Shown here one piece after another: positions 13,879-23,322 of a stretch of DNA of 64,000 nucleotides. Both the position numbers and the translations under genes were made by a program. The stretch spans positions 1-64,000 of the forward strand of contig NZ_AUIE01000010.1 in the NCBI RefSeq assembly GCF_000423545.1, written 5' to 3'. This DNA comes from Metapseudomonas resinovorans DSM 21078 (GTDB lineage Bacteria > Pseudomonadota > Gammaproteobacteria > Pseudomonadales > Pseudomonadaceae). Positions within the stretch are counted from its first letter, which is position 1, and the number at the start of each line of letters is the position of its first letter. The notes beneath the pieces are model-generated. The model was given only the letters and a program-made list of their open reading frames with translations, had not been told where the DNA came from and did no database searches.

Positions 13879-16435
13879 ACAACAGACGCGCCTGGTGGCG
13901 TTGGCGGAGGAGAACCGCAAGCTGCGGAGCATCAACGCGGCGTTGATCGAACGGGTGGAATCCAGCGCCTCGCGCCGCGACGACAGCTACGCCGCGTTCC
14001 AGCACTCCGTGGTGCTGGCGGAACAGGTGCGCGAGCGCACCGATGCGCTCAACCAGGCCATGGCGGAGTTGAAGGCCAGCAATCGATTGCTGAGCGACGC
14101 GCGACTGCGCGCGGAAACGGCCCATCACCATCTGATCGACGCCATCGAGAGTATTTCCGATGCCTTCGTGCTGTTCGATCGTGAGCAGCGCATCGTGCTC
14201 TTCAACAGCCGCTTCAAATCGTTCTGGGCCCGCAGTCGTGCCCGTATCTGCGCAGGCACGCGGCTCTCGGAAATCCGGCGCCTGGCGGAAAGTACCGGGC
14301 TGATCGTCGAAGAGCACCGTGGCAGCGACGACAACATCTTCTACCGCCTGCACGATGGGCGCTGGGTACAGGTCAGTGAGCGGCCCACCCGCGAAGGCGG
14401 ACTGGTGATTCTCTACACCGACATCACCGAGGTGAAGCGGAGCGAAACCGATCGTCGCGAACAGGCCCTGGCGCAGAAGTCGCGCCTGTTGCAGCGGGCC
14501 GTGGACAACCTGTCACAAGGGGTGGCGATGGTCAGCGCCGAGGGCATCCTGGAGCTCTGGAACCACCGTTTCCTCGAACTCTGCGGTCTGGCACCGGTGG
14601 AGGCGCACCGCACGTTCGCCGGGGTCATGGCTGACAGCGAGTTGCCGCTGCTAACGCCTGACACCCGGGACGCCCAGGGCCGTCCGGTCCGCGAGATGGA
14701 GCAGCGCCGGTACAACGGCCGGGTGCTGGAGGTGCGTACCCATCCGCTGCCCACCGGCGGCTTCGTCAACACCTTCACCGACATCACCGAGCGTTACCGC
14801 CACGCCGAAACACTGGCCGAAAGCGAGCGCTGGATTCGCCTGATCACCGACCATGTGCCGGCGTTGATCGCCTACCTCAGCGCCGACCTGGTCTATGAGT
14901 TCACCAACAAGGTGTACGAGGAGTGGTACTGCTGGCCGCGCGGCTCGATGCTCGGCCAGAGCCTGCTCGAGGTGCACAGCGAAGAGCACTGGCGGCGCCT
15001 GGAGCCCTATGTGGAGCGGGCGCTCAGTGGCGAAAGCCTGTCTTTCGAGGTCACGGAGACCAACCACAACGGCCAGGAGCGCTGCATGCTGCGTTCCTAC
15101 GTGCCCAACCGCCTGGCCAATGGCGAGGTGGTAGGCATTTTCGTGCTGATCCGCGATATCACCGAACGCCGCCGCACCGCCGAGGCGTTGCACCAGGCCT
15201 ACCAGAACCTGGAACAGCGGGTACGCGAGCGGACCACCGAGCTGACCGCGCTGAACAGCCAGCTGCGCCGCGAAATCGACGAGCGCACCCAGGTGGAACT
15301 GCGCCTTCGCGAAGCCAAGTTTGAGGCGGAGAAGGCCAACCTGTCGAAAACCAAGTTCCTCGCGGCCGTGAGCCATGATCTGCTTCAACCGCTCAACGCC
15401 GCGCGGCTGTTCACCAGTGCGTTGCTGGAGCAGCGTGGCCCGTCCTGCAACCTGGAGCTGGTGCGCAATGTCAGCAACTCCCTGGAAGACGTGGAGAACC
15501 TGCTGGGCACCCTGGTGGACATTTCCAAGCTGGATGCGGGGGTGATCAAGCCGGATATCGCGTCCTTCGCCGTCAGCGAACTTCTCGAAAACCTCGCAGT
15601 GGAATACCGCCAGATCGCCGCCAGCGAAGGCTTGCAGTTGGACTTCGTGCCCAGTTCGGCACTGGTGCGCAGCGACTCCCAGCTGTTGGCGCGCATCCTG
15701 CGCAACCTGCTCAGCAACGCCATTCGCTACACGCCCAGGGGGCGCATCCTGCTGGGCTGTCGGCGCCGGCGCCAGAGCCTGTGGATCGAGGTGCGCGACA
15801 CCGGTGTCGGCATCGCCCAGGACAAGCTCGGCGAGATATTCCAGGAGTTCAAGCGCGGCGAAGTCGTGCGCGAGAAACAGGACCGGGGGCTCGGTCTGGG
15901 CCTGGCCATCGTCGAGAAGATCGCGCGCATGCTCGGTCACCGCATCCACGTGTCTTCAGTGCCGGGCAAGGGCTCGTTGTTCGCGGTGGAAGTCCCGTTG
16001 ACCCGCCGCGTTCCCCGCCAGAAGCAGGAACGCGACGAACCCCGGGCGGTTCTGGAGCGCTTGCAGGGAGCCAGGGTCTGGGTACTGGATAACGACGCGG
16101 CCATCTGCGCAGGCATGCGGACCCTGCTCGAAGGCTGGGGCTGCCAGGTCATCACCGCGCTGTCGGAAGAAGATCTGGCGCGCCAGGTGGACAACTTCCA
16201 CGCTGAAGCGGACCTGTTGATCGCCGACTACCACCTGGACAACGACTGCAACGGCGTCGACGCCGTCGCCACCATCAACGCCCGTCGCAGCACGCCGCTG
16301 CCCGCCCTGATGATCACCGCCAACTACAGCAACGAGCTCAAGCAACAGATGCGTGAGCTGGGCCACACCCTGATGCACAAGCCGGTCCGTCCCATGAAGC
16401 TGAAGACCGCCATGAGCCATTTGCTGGAGCGCTGA
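13865..16435 (+). CDS. nahK: Hybrid histidine kinase NahK
   Basis: 856 aa from the ATG at 13865, inside the nosP 3' end. A coiled coil (about 5-80) is followed by three PAS domains (about 90-195, 205-310, 320-435), each ending in a TDITE/RDITE motif. Next come a second coiled coil, HisKA with His504 in AVSHDLLQPL, an HATPase domain (about 600-712, DTGVGI and GLGLGLAIVEK) and a receiver with acidic pocket Asp742/Asp744, phosphoacceptor Asp788 and Lys839. No transmembrane segment is present, so it is cytosolic. The coupled frames imply translational coupling with its sensor NosP. Confidence 0.87.
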   Translation: MGAAEQQTRLVALAEENRKLRSINAALIERVESSASRRDDSYAAFQHSVVLAEQVRERTDALNQAMAELKASNRLLSDARLRAETAHHHLIDAIESISDAFVLFDREQRIVLFNSRFKSFWARSRARICAGTRLSEIRRLAESTGLIVEEHRGSDDNIFYRLHDGRWVQVSERPTREGGLVILYTDITEVKRSETDRREQALAQKSRLLQRAVDNLSQGVAMVSAEGILELWNHRFLELCGLAPVEAHRTFAGVMADSELPLLTPDTRDAQGRPVREMEQRRYNGRVLEVRTHPLPTGGFVNTFTDITERYRHAETLAESERWIRLITDHVPALIAYLSADLVYEFTNKVYEEWYCWPRGSMLGQSLLEVHSEEHWRRLEPYVERALSGESLSFEVTETNHNGQERCMLRSYVPNRLANGEVVGIFVLIRDITERRRTAEALHQAYQNLEQRVRERTTELTALNSQLRREIDERTQVELRLREAKFEAEKANLSKTKFLAAVSHDLLQPLNAARLFTSALLEQRGPSCNLELVRNVSNSLEDVENLLGTLVDISKLDAGVIKPDIASFAVSELLENLAVEYRQIAASEGLQLDFVPSSALVRSDSQLLARILRNLLSNAIRYTPRGRILLGCRRRRQSLWIEVRDTGVGIAQDKLGEIFQEFKRGEVVREKQDRGLGLGLAIVEKIARMLGHRIHVSSVPGKGSLFAVEVPLTRRVPRQKQERDEPRAVLERLQGARVWVLDNDAAICAGMRTLLEGWGCQVITALSEEDLARQVDNFHAEADLLIADYHLDNDCNGVDAVATINARRSTPLPALMITANYSNELKQQMRELGHTLMHKPVRPMKLKTAMSHLLER

Positions 16436-16447
16436 AGCGCGTGGGGG

Positions 16448-17347
16448 TCACGTTTCCTCCCGAGCCGCGCGGGCGAACTCGATGAAGGCCTTGAGCACTG
16501 CCGGCACCTGGCGGCGGCTGGGGTAGTAGAGGTGCAGCCCCGGGTAGTAGGGGCACCAGTCCGCGAGTACCTGGATCAGCCGGCCATCGGCGATAGGCCC
16601 GGTCACCATGTCCTCGAACACATAGGCCAGCCCGACGCCTTGCAGTGCCGGGCCGATCATCAGGCCTACGTCGCCCAGCGTCAGTGGGCCATCCACCTCG
16701 ATCTCCAGTTGCATGCCGCCACGCTCGAACTCCCAGCGATACAGGTTGCCACTGGGGAAACGGTGGCGAATGCACGGCAGGCCATGGAGGTCCTGGGGTT
16801 TCTGCGGTAGCGGATGGCGCTCGAAGAAGGCGGGAGCCGCCACCACCACCGAGCGCATGTAAGGGCCGATGGGCAGCGACACCATGTCGGCCTCCAGCCG
16901 TTCACCGAAGCGCACGCCGGCGTCGTATCCACCGGACACCACATCCACCAGCGCATCGTCGGTGGAGATTTCCAGCACGACATCCGGATAGGCCTCGAGG
17001 AAGCGGCTCGCCAGCGGCAACAGGACCAGCTCCGCAGCGGCGCGGCCGGCGTTGATGCGCAGGGTGCCGGACGGTGTGTCGCGGAATTGGTTGAGGTCCT
17101 CCAGCGCGTCATCGATGTCGCGGAAGGCCGGCTTGATGCGTGCGTACAGGCGCTCGCCGGCCTCGGTGAGGGCCACGCTGCGGGTGGTGCGGTTGAACAG
17201 GCGCACGCCCAGTCGCTCCTCCAGGGCGCGCAAGGCGTGACTCAGCGCCGAAGGGGAGAGGCCCAGCTCCACGGCGGCGCGGCTGAAGCTGAGGTGGGCG
17301 GCGATGCTGAGGAAGACATTGAGGTCGGCAGCGGATACGGATTTCAT
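16448..17347 (-). CDS. LysR-family transcriptional regulator
   Basis: 299 aa. An N-terminal winged HTH (residues about 4-62, with AAVELGLSPSALSHALRALEERLGVRLFNR written as the usual LysR pattern) precedes a periplasmic-binding-like effector domain (about 90-295). It is divergent from the SDR at 17475, with a 127-bp shared region, so it probably controls that gene and itself. The ligand is unknown. Its end is 12 bp from the convergent nahK end. Confidence 0.88.
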   Translation of the reverse strand: MKSVSAADLNVFLSIAAHLSFSRAAVELGLSPSALSHALRALEERLGVRLFNRTTRSVALTEAGERLYARIKPAFRDIDDALEDLNQFRDTPSGTLRINAGRAAAELVLLPLASRFLEAYPDVVLEISTDDALVDVVSGGYDAGVRFGERLEADMVSLPIGPYMRSVVVAAPAFFERHPLPQKPQDLHGLPCIRHRFPSGNLYRWEFERGGMQLEIEVDGPLTLGDVGLMIGPALQGVGLAYVFEDMVTGPIADGRLIQVLADWCPYYPGLHLYYPSRRQVPAVLKAFIEFARAAREET

Positions 17348-17474
17348 TGATGAATCCTGCTCAAAAGCTCATGTGATTTTATTGGGATTATCGCAGGAGT
17401 AAAGGCGCCATAAAGTGACGGCAACTCACCAAGAAAGCCCGCGCGGTGCGGGTTCCCACACAGGAGGAGTTGCT

Positions 17475-18305
17475 ATGCGTACCTGGTTCATTACTGGAGC
17501 TTCCCGCGGTCTCGGCGCCCTGATCGCAGCCAAAGCGCTGGAAGTCGGCGATGCAGTGATCGCCACCGCCCGCAAGCCGGAAGACGTGGTTGCCCGCCTG
17601 GGTGACCACCCCAACCTGCTGGCCGTGCGCCTGGATGTGACCCGCGAAAGCGAGGCCCATGAAGCAGTCGCCGAGGGCATCAAGCGCTTCGGCCGCATCG
17701 ACGTGCTGCTGAACAACGCCGGCTACGGCATCCTCGGCGCAGTGGAAGAAACCAGCGCCCAGGAAGTGGAGCGCATCTATGCGACCAACGTCTTCGGCCT
17801 GCTCAACGTCACCCGCGCCGTGCTGCCGCACATGCGTCGACAGCGCTCCGGCCACGTGCTCAACATTTCCTCCCTGGGCGGCTACCAGGCCTACTACGGC
17901 TGGGGCGTGTACGGCTCCACCAAGTTCGCCGTGGAAGGCATCAGCGAGGCACTGCATCAGGAACTGGCGCCGCTGGGCGTGAAGGTCACCGTGGTCGAAC
18001 CGGGTTTCTTCCGCACCGACTTCCTCGACGACCAGTCGCTGGCGAAGACGGCCCTGGAACTGCCGGACTACGACGAAACCGTCGGTGCCATGCGCCGCTT
18101 CGCCGAAGGCGCCAACCATGCTCAGCCGGGCGACCCGAGCAAGTTCGCCGGCGCCGTGCTGAACCTGGTCAACGCGGCCAATCCGCCGCAGCGCCTGCCG
18201 CTGGGCAGTGACGCCCTGGCCCGCATCAGCGAAAAGCACAGCCTGGTGGAAGGTGAAGTGGCCGCGTGGAAGGACCTGGCGATGTCCACCGACTTCGACG
18301 CGTGA
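17475..18305 (+). CDS. Short-chain dehydrogenase/reductase
   Basis: 276 aa from the ATG at 17475, which has AGGAGG directly upstream; the frame is open further 5'. Rossmann-fold motifs are complete: TGASRGLG near residue 8, NNAGYG, the catalytic Ser in NISSLGGY and the YGSTK active-site Tyr/Lys. It is an NADP-type classical SDR of the oxidoreductase kind often divergent from LysR genes. The substrate is unknown. Control by the adjacent LysR is likely. Confidence 0.9.
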   Translation: MRTWFITGASRGLGALIAAKALEVGDAVIATARKPEDVVARLGDHPNLLAVRLDVTRESEAHEAVAEGIKRFGRIDVLLNNAGYGILGAVEETSAQEVERIYATNVFGLLNVTRAVLPHMRRQRSGHVLNISSLGGYQAYYGWGVYGSTKFAVEGISEALHQELAPLGVKVTVVEPGFFRTDFLDDQSLAKTALELPDYDETVGAMRRFAEGANHAQPGDPSKFAGAVLNLVNAANPPQRLPLGSDALARISEKHSLVEGEVAAWKDLAMSTDFDA

Positions 18306-18387
18306 CCCCACAGCGGCCAACGGTAGCTTTACGGCAGACGGGCATGGTCTAGAGTGGGAACCCAGATCCGCAGGCAAGGAGGCCACC

Positions 18388-19188
18388 ATGCCCAGTCTTC
18401 CGATGTACTTTCCCGCTGCATTTTCCCTTTCCCAGGCGCTGCAGTGCGCCAACCTGGTGGAAGCCGCCTACGACCAGTACGACCAGTGGCTGCAGCAGGA
18501 CAAGCCGCGCAAACCCTCGGATTTCAACTGGCAACCGCCGAGCATGAGCGGATGGGGCTTTTCGGCACCGATCTGGAGCATCCTCAGCGAGCTGAAATAC
18601 ATCAATGAATCCGAACCCTTCGGCTTTGCCGTCAGCGATCCGAACGGCGACGTTTACCTGGTGTTCCGGGGTACCGAATCGGCCCAGGACTGGGTCGATG
18701 ACCTGGAGGCCAAGCAGTCCACCTATCCCTGGAAGGCTGACGTCGGGCTGGTCCACGACGGCTTCCTCAAGCTCTACACCTCGCTGCGCGACCTCGCCCT
18801 GCAGGCCGTGGACAGCCTCAAACCTGCCGGCAACTTCTGGGTTTGCGGTCACAGCCTGGGCTGTGCGCTTTCCAGCCTCGCGGTGCTCGACCTGCAGCAG
18901 GCCTGGCCGGGGCAGGCGATCCAGCACTACAACCTCGCCAGTCCGCGGGTGGTCGATCCCAGCTTCGCGGCCTATTACAACGGCCTCGACGTGCCCACCT
19001 ATCGGATCGTCAACGACAGCGACCTGGTGCCCGAAGTCCCGCCCGGCGTAACCGGAAAGTGGGTCTACCAGCACCTGGGCCAGACCGTCACCTTCACCGC
19101 CAGCTACACGAGTGTCGAAGACGACCACAGCCTGGCGAGCTGTTACCTCTATGCCTTGAACAATCCCGAAGCGCCGATGAATGGGTGA
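18388..19188 (+). CDS. Class 3 lipase family protein
   Basis: 266 aa from the ATG at 18388, with AAGGAGG in front. The alpha/beta-hydrolase triad is visible: Ser156 in the nucleophile elbow GHSLG, Asp212 in NDSDLVP and His247 in DDHSLASC, the arrangement of fungal-type class 3 lipases. VFRGTES (about 92-98) supplies the oxyanion region. There is no signal peptide, so the protein is probably cytosolic or exported by another route. No chaperone gene is nearby. Confidence 0.88.
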   Translation: MPSLPMYFPAAFSLSQALQCANLVEAAYDQYDQWLQQDKPRKPSDFNWQPPSMSGWGFSAPIWSILSELKYINESEPFGFAVSDPNGDVYLVFRGTESAQDWVDDLEAKQSTYPWKADVGLVHDGFLKLYTSLRDLALQAVDSLKPAGNFWVCGHSLGCALSSLAVLDLQQAWPGQAIQHYNLASPRVVDPSFAAYYNGLDVPTYRIVNDSDLVPEVPPGVTGKWVYQHLGQTVTFTASYTSVEDDHSLASCYLYALNNPEAPMNG

Positions 19189-19300
19189 ACACGGGCTCTT
19201 GTGCATGCAGCGTGGATGACACCGGGACTGTAGCGCCGGCTGAGCGGTTGCAAGCGCCCAGTGGTTGTTCAATGAATCCTGTGTGGCGCCTTGGGCACGC

Positions 19301-20200
19301 TCAGCTCAGTACGTAGTCCACCGGTTGCAGTACCGGCGGCAGGTCGCGCTGGCCAAGAACGTCGAGGATTTCACGCTCCAGGGTACGCACCATGGCGTCG
19401 GTTGCCAGGTCGTTCTCGTCGTGGCCGAAGGGGTCTTCCAGTTGGTCGCCGATGGCATCCAGGCCAAAGAAGGTGTACGCAACGAAAACTGTGATGATGG
19501 GCGCCAGCCAGCCCAGTGGCCCAGCCATGGCGAAGGGCAACAGCACGCAGAAGATGTAGCTGGTGCGATGCAATAGCAGTGTGTAGGGGAAGGGCAATGG
19601 TGTGCCCTTGATCCGCTCGCAGGTGGCCTGGGCCATGCTCAATCCGGTCAGGCGGGTTTCCAGCAGGGTGTAGCGCCATTCGTTGATTTCGCCGCGACCG
19701 GCCAGGCGGGCGCACTGGTCGCCGATGTTCCGCAGGATGCCGTCGCTGGTGTTGAGGCCATAGGCATCGGGCGTGTCAGTCAGCCAGGGACGTGCTGCCT
19801 CCCGCTCGTCCTCGTCCCGCAGTCGGGCATTGAGCGCATGGACGAAACCGCATAACTCGCGCAGCACTGCTTTGCGCAGGGGCGCATCGGCAATGGCCAC
19901 GCTTTGCCGGATGAAGGAGCGGACGTCGATGATGACCTGGCCCCAGGCCTTGCGGCCCTCCCACCAGCGGTCATAGCAAGCGTTGTTGCGAAAGCTCATG
20001 AAGATCGACAACGACAGTCCGAGCAGGGTGAACGGCATGGCGTTGACCTTCGTGAACCAGTCCGGGTGCAGGTTTTCGACAACGACGATCAGGCAGGCCA
20101 GCAGGGTGATCATCGAGGTACGCAGGGCAATATGTCGCGCGATGGAGCCTTTGAGGGTGGTGAGGATGCCGAGCAGATTGGGTTTGGGGCGGACGATCAT
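19301..20200 (-). CDS. Bestrophin-like (UPF0187) membrane channel
   Basis: 299 aa from the ATG at 20200 (MIVRPKPNLLGILTTLKGS); an upstream frame extension is possible. The bestrophin-family signature is clear: SFRNNACYDRWWEGRKAWG near residue 70, and hydrophobic segments at about 25-45, 50-68, 205-225 and 225-245. Bacterial members form pentameric ion channels of the inner membrane. A predicted acidic tail (about 255-275) follows. Neighbours give no functional hint. Confidence 0.85.
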   Translation of the reverse strand: MIVRPKPNLLGILTTLKGSIARHIALRTSMITLLACLIVVVENLHPDWFTKVNAMPFTLLGLSLSIFMSFRNNACYDRWWEGRKAWGQVIIDVRSFIRQSVAIADAPLRKAVLRELCGFVHALNARLRDEDEREAARPWLTDTPDAYGLNTSDGILRNIGDQCARLAGRGEINEWRYTLLETRLTGLSMAQATCERIKGTPLPFPYTLLLHRTSYIFCVLLPFAMAGPLGWLAPIITVFVAYTFFGLDAIGDQLEDPFGHDENDLATDAMVRTLEREILDVLGQRDLPPVLQPVDYVLS

Positions 20201-20420
20201 CGGGGTACCTGGCGCCAAAGGCATTCGTGTAACGAAAGCTAAGGCCGCGCAAGGCATTACGTCCAATCGCCAGTAATGACCGGGTGATCAACGTCATCTA
20301 TCAGTGATGGCAACGTGATCCAGGTTTTGACTGGGCATGCATAGACAGGGTCGATGAAGTGCGCGGCGCTGTGTGCGCCGCGCAAACCTGAAATGGCTGA
20401 GCGTCCCTGTCGTGCCGGGG

Positions 20421-20900
20421 TCAGAGGCCCAGTTCGGAAAGCCCAGGATGATCGTCCGGACGGCGCCCCAGAGGCCAGTGGAACTTGCGCTCGGATTCCT
20501 TGATGGGCATGTCGTTGATGCAGGCGTGCCGGTTGGACATCAGGCCGTGCTCATCGAACTCCCAGTTCTCGTTGCCGTAGGAGCGGAACCAGTTGCCGGA
20601 GTCGTCGTGCCATTCGTAGGCGTAGCGAACCGCAATGCGGTTGTCGGTAAAGGCCCAGAGTTCCTTAATCAGGCGGTATTCCAGTTCCTTGGCCCACTTG
20701 CGGGTGAGGAAAGCCTTGGCTTCTGCGCGGTTGGCGGCGAACTCGGCGCGGTTGCGCCACCTGGTGTCCAGGGTATAGGCGAGGGAGACCTTCTCCGGGT
20801 CACGGCTGTTCCAGCCATCTTCGGCCAGGCGGATCTTCTGGATGGCGGTTTCACGGGTGAACGGGGGAAGCGGCGGACGAACTTCGGCGCTAGAGGACAT
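20421..20900 (-). CDS. DUF1348 (NTF2-like) family protein
   Basis: 159 aa from the ATG at 20900, with GGAG upstream. The sequence is the typical DUF1348 pattern: [20 protein letters not shown], then [13 protein letters not shown], then [17 protein letters not shown]. It is a small NTF2-fold cytosolic protein of unknown activity. It lies 59 bp downstream of a TetR gene on the same strand, so that regulator probably controls it. Confidence 0.88.
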   Translation of the reverse strand: MSSSAEVRPPLPPFTRETAIQKIRLAEDGWNSRDPEKVSLAYTLDTRWRNRAEFAANRAEAKAFLTRKWAKELEYRLIKELWAFTDNRIAVRYAYEWHDDSGNWFRSYGNENWEFDEHGLMSNRHACINDMPIKESERKFHWPLGRRPDDHPGLSELGL

Positions 20901-20959
20901 TAGTTGTCTCCAATACAAATAGAGGTTCAAAGTTTGAAGTTGCCCGCTCGATAACTTCT

Positions 20960-21553
20960 CTATTTACGCAGCAGAGTGCGTGCTACTGCTTGAGCATTAT
21001 CTGCCGAGTTGAAATCACCAAGCACGTGGGCAACGGTAATGGCACCGTCGATCAGGATAATGAATTGCCTGGCCAGGGCTTCCGGATCAACGGCACCATA
21101 TTGCTGGCAAATCCCGAGTACGAATGCGAGCATCTTTTCTTTATGCTCTTTGGCAACCAGGCGCACAGGGTCCAGGGGATCACCCGTTTCGCCAGCGGTA
21201 TTGATGAAGGCACAGCCGCGAAAGCCGTTCGACTGGAACCAGCCCTTGAGCACGCTGAAGATTTGCAATAGACGTGCTTCCGGGCTGTCGACCTTTTCGA
21301 CTTCGCTCTTGAACCAGTTCATCCAGCGCTCATCGCGCTGTTTCAATACCTCTGCTACCAATTCGTCCTTGGTTCCGAAGTACTTGTAGATACTCTTTCT
21401 CGAAATCCCGGAAGTCTTGACCAGGAAATCCATGCCGGTGGCATTGATACCGTTTCTGTAGATGAGGTCTTCGGCGGTTTCGAGAATTCGTTCTCTGACA
21501 TCGGAAGTTGATTTGCTGTCCATGTGAGAGATGGTAGAACGATCGTTCTCCAT
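20960..21553 (-). CDS. TetR-family transcriptional regulator
   Basis: 197 aa from the ATG at 21553 (GAGG upstream), or 187 aa if the ATG at 21523 is used. The HTH is at about residues 32-54 ([20 protein letters not shown]) and the rest is the helical ligand domain. Codons 2-6 of the longer form carry a 14-bp palindrome, which would be better placed as an operator if the shorter start is real. It likely represses itself and the DUF1348 gene behind it. Confidence 0.88.
   Translation of the reverse strand: MENDRSTISHMDSKSTSDVRERILETAEDLIYRNGINATGMDFLVKTSGISRKSIYKYFGTKDELVAEVLKQRDERWMNWFKSEVEKVDSPEARLLQIFSVLKGWFQSNGFRGCAFINTAGETGDPLDPVRLVAKEHKEKMLAFVLGICQQYGAVDPEALARQFIILIDGAITVAHVLGDFNSADNAQAVARTLLRK
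21536..21549. promoter_or_regulatory. Putative TetR operator palindrome
   Basis: The perfect 14-bp palindrome AGAACGATCGTTCT overlaps the proposed TetR start and lies 13 bp before the alternative ATG at 21523. Size and symmetry fit an autoregulatory TetR operator. Confidence 0.55.
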
Positions 21554-21833
21554 GGGCAAGCCTCTTTCTTGAAAAAACTATGAACGGTGCTTTGATAGAT
21601 GGAGGAAATGACCTTATTTCGTTTATCTATCAGCGGCGAAGTGTAACCCGTACGCCCCGTGAACGGGCGGGCAAGCGGGCAGCAGCGACTATACTTGCCA
21701 CGAACTTTGTCCTGGGGGAGATAGAGAGCGATCTTCCGGCCTGTCCGGAAGCCGGAACACGTGTCTGCTGCACTGCCGATGACCGTCGCACGCTCCACCC
21801 GCGTACGAGCATCAGGAACGAGGCGACGGGAAC

Positions 21834-23285
21834 ATGGCGATAGCAATCATCTTGGGTCTCATCGTTGTCGCGTCTGTGCTGTTCCACTTCCTGGCGCCCT
21901 GGCACCTGACCCCGGCCGCGTCGAACTGGGGCTCCATCGACACCACACTCCTCATCACCCTGCTGATCACCGGTGTGTTCTTCATCGCCATTGTGGGCTT
22001 CATGGTGGTGGCCATCATCCGTTTCCGTCACCGCGAAGGCCGGCGCGCAAAGTACGAGCCGGAAAACCGCAAGCTGGAGTGGTGGCTGATCGTGGTCACG
22101 TCGATCGGCATTATGGGCATGCTCGCACCGGGGCTGGTGGTCTACAGCGATTTCGTCCGGGTGCCCAAGGATGCCTATCCCCTGGAAGTCGTTGCCCAGC
22201 AGTGGCAGTGGGCTTTTCGTTTTCCCGGCCAGGACGGCCAACTCGGCCGCGCCGACGTGAAGTGGGTCGATGCGGGCAATCCGCTCGGGCTGGACCCGAG
22301 CGATCCGGTCGGCCAGGACGACGTGCTGATCCGCAGCAATGAGGTGCGCCTGCCCCAGGATCGACCGGTGAAGGTATTGCTGCGTTCCAAGGATGTGCTG
22401 CACAACTTTTACATCCCGCAGATCCGCGGAAAGATGGACATGGTGCCGGGCATGGTTTCGCACTTCTGGTTCACCCCGACGGTGGCCGGCAAGTACGAAA
22501 TCCTCTGTGCGGAGTTCTGCGGGGTAGGGCACTTCAATATGCGCGGGATGCTGTTCGTCGAACCGGTCCAGGCCTTCGATCAGTGGCTGGCAGCCCAGCC
22601 CACCTTCGCCCAGACCCTGGCGGCGGCCAGTAAACCCAGCCAGGGCAGCCTGATCGACAAGGGGCGCCAACTGGCGGAAGACCATGGTTGCCGTGCCTGC
22701 CATAGCCAGGACGGCAGCGCGAGCCTGGGGCCGGGCTGGAAGGATCTCTATGGGCGCGAAGAGAAACTGGTGGATGGCACCCGCGTGAAGGTGGATGACG
22801 CCTACCTGAGGGAGTCCATCCTCGATCCCAAGGCCAGTCTGGTGCAGGGCTTTCCGCCCGTGATGGTGCCCTATACTTTCAACCAGGATGAACTGGCCGC
22901 CCTGGTCGCGTTCATCCAGTCGTTGAGCGCCGCCGGCCAGCAGGAGCAGCGTTCCTCCGAGGCGGGTGGCGATGCGGTGGAGCAGGGGCAACGACTTGCC
23001 CAGTCCATGGGTTGCCTGGCCTGCCACAGCCTGGATGGCAGCAAGGGCATAGGACCCAGTTGGCAGGGTTTGTACGGCCACCGTGTGACCCTGGCCGATG
23101 GCAGCCAGGTCGAAGCGGACGACGCCTACCTCAAAGAGTCCGTGCTGGCGCCTGCCGCCAAGCTGGTCCAGGGGTTTGCGCCGGTGATGCCGGCCTTTAC
23201 CCCGACCGATGTGGAACTGGCGGCACTGGTCGCCTTCATCAAATCCAGGGCAGATCCCGACGCCAAGCAGGAACAGGCGCCGTAG
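21834..23285 (+). CDS. coxB: Cytochrome c oxidase subunit II with two fused cytochrome c domains
   Basis: 483 aa. Two N-terminal membrane helices (about 2-22 and 38-63; a third hydrophobic segment at 83-103) precede a cupredoxin domain with the complete CuA set: His190, Cys225, Glu227, Cys229, His233 and Met236. Two class I cytochrome c domains follow, CRACH (286-290) and CLACH (394-398), each with a distal Met candidate. Ordinary caa3 oxidases carry one such domain. It is the first gene of a five-gene oxidase operon. Confidence 0.93.
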   Translation: MAIAIILGLIVVASVLFHFLAPWHLTPAASNWGSIDTTLLITLLITGVFFIAIVGFMVVAIIRFRHREGRRAKYEPENRKLEWWLIVVTSIGIMGMLAPGLVVYSDFVRVPKDAYPLEVVAQQWQWAFRFPGQDGQLGRADVKWVDAGNPLGLDPSDPVGQDDVLIRSNEVRLPQDRPVKVLLRSKDVLHNFYIPQIRGKMDMVPGMVSHFWFTPTVAGKYEILCAEFCGVGHFNMRGMLFVEPVQAFDQWLAAQPTFAQTLAAASKPSQGSLIDKGRQLAEDHGCRACHSQDGSASLGPGWKDLYGREEKLVDGTRVKVDDAYLRESILDPKASLVQGFPPVMVPYTFNQDELAALVAFIQSLSAAGQQEQRSSEAGGDAVEQGQRLAQSMGCLACHSLDGSKGIGPSWQGLYGHRVTLADGSQVEADDAYLKESVLAPAAKLVQGFAPVMPAFTPTDVELAALVAFIKSRADPDAKQEQAP

Positions 23286-23322
23286 AAGCGGAAGGACCCG
23301 GTCGCGTCACGGAGGGTTTCCG

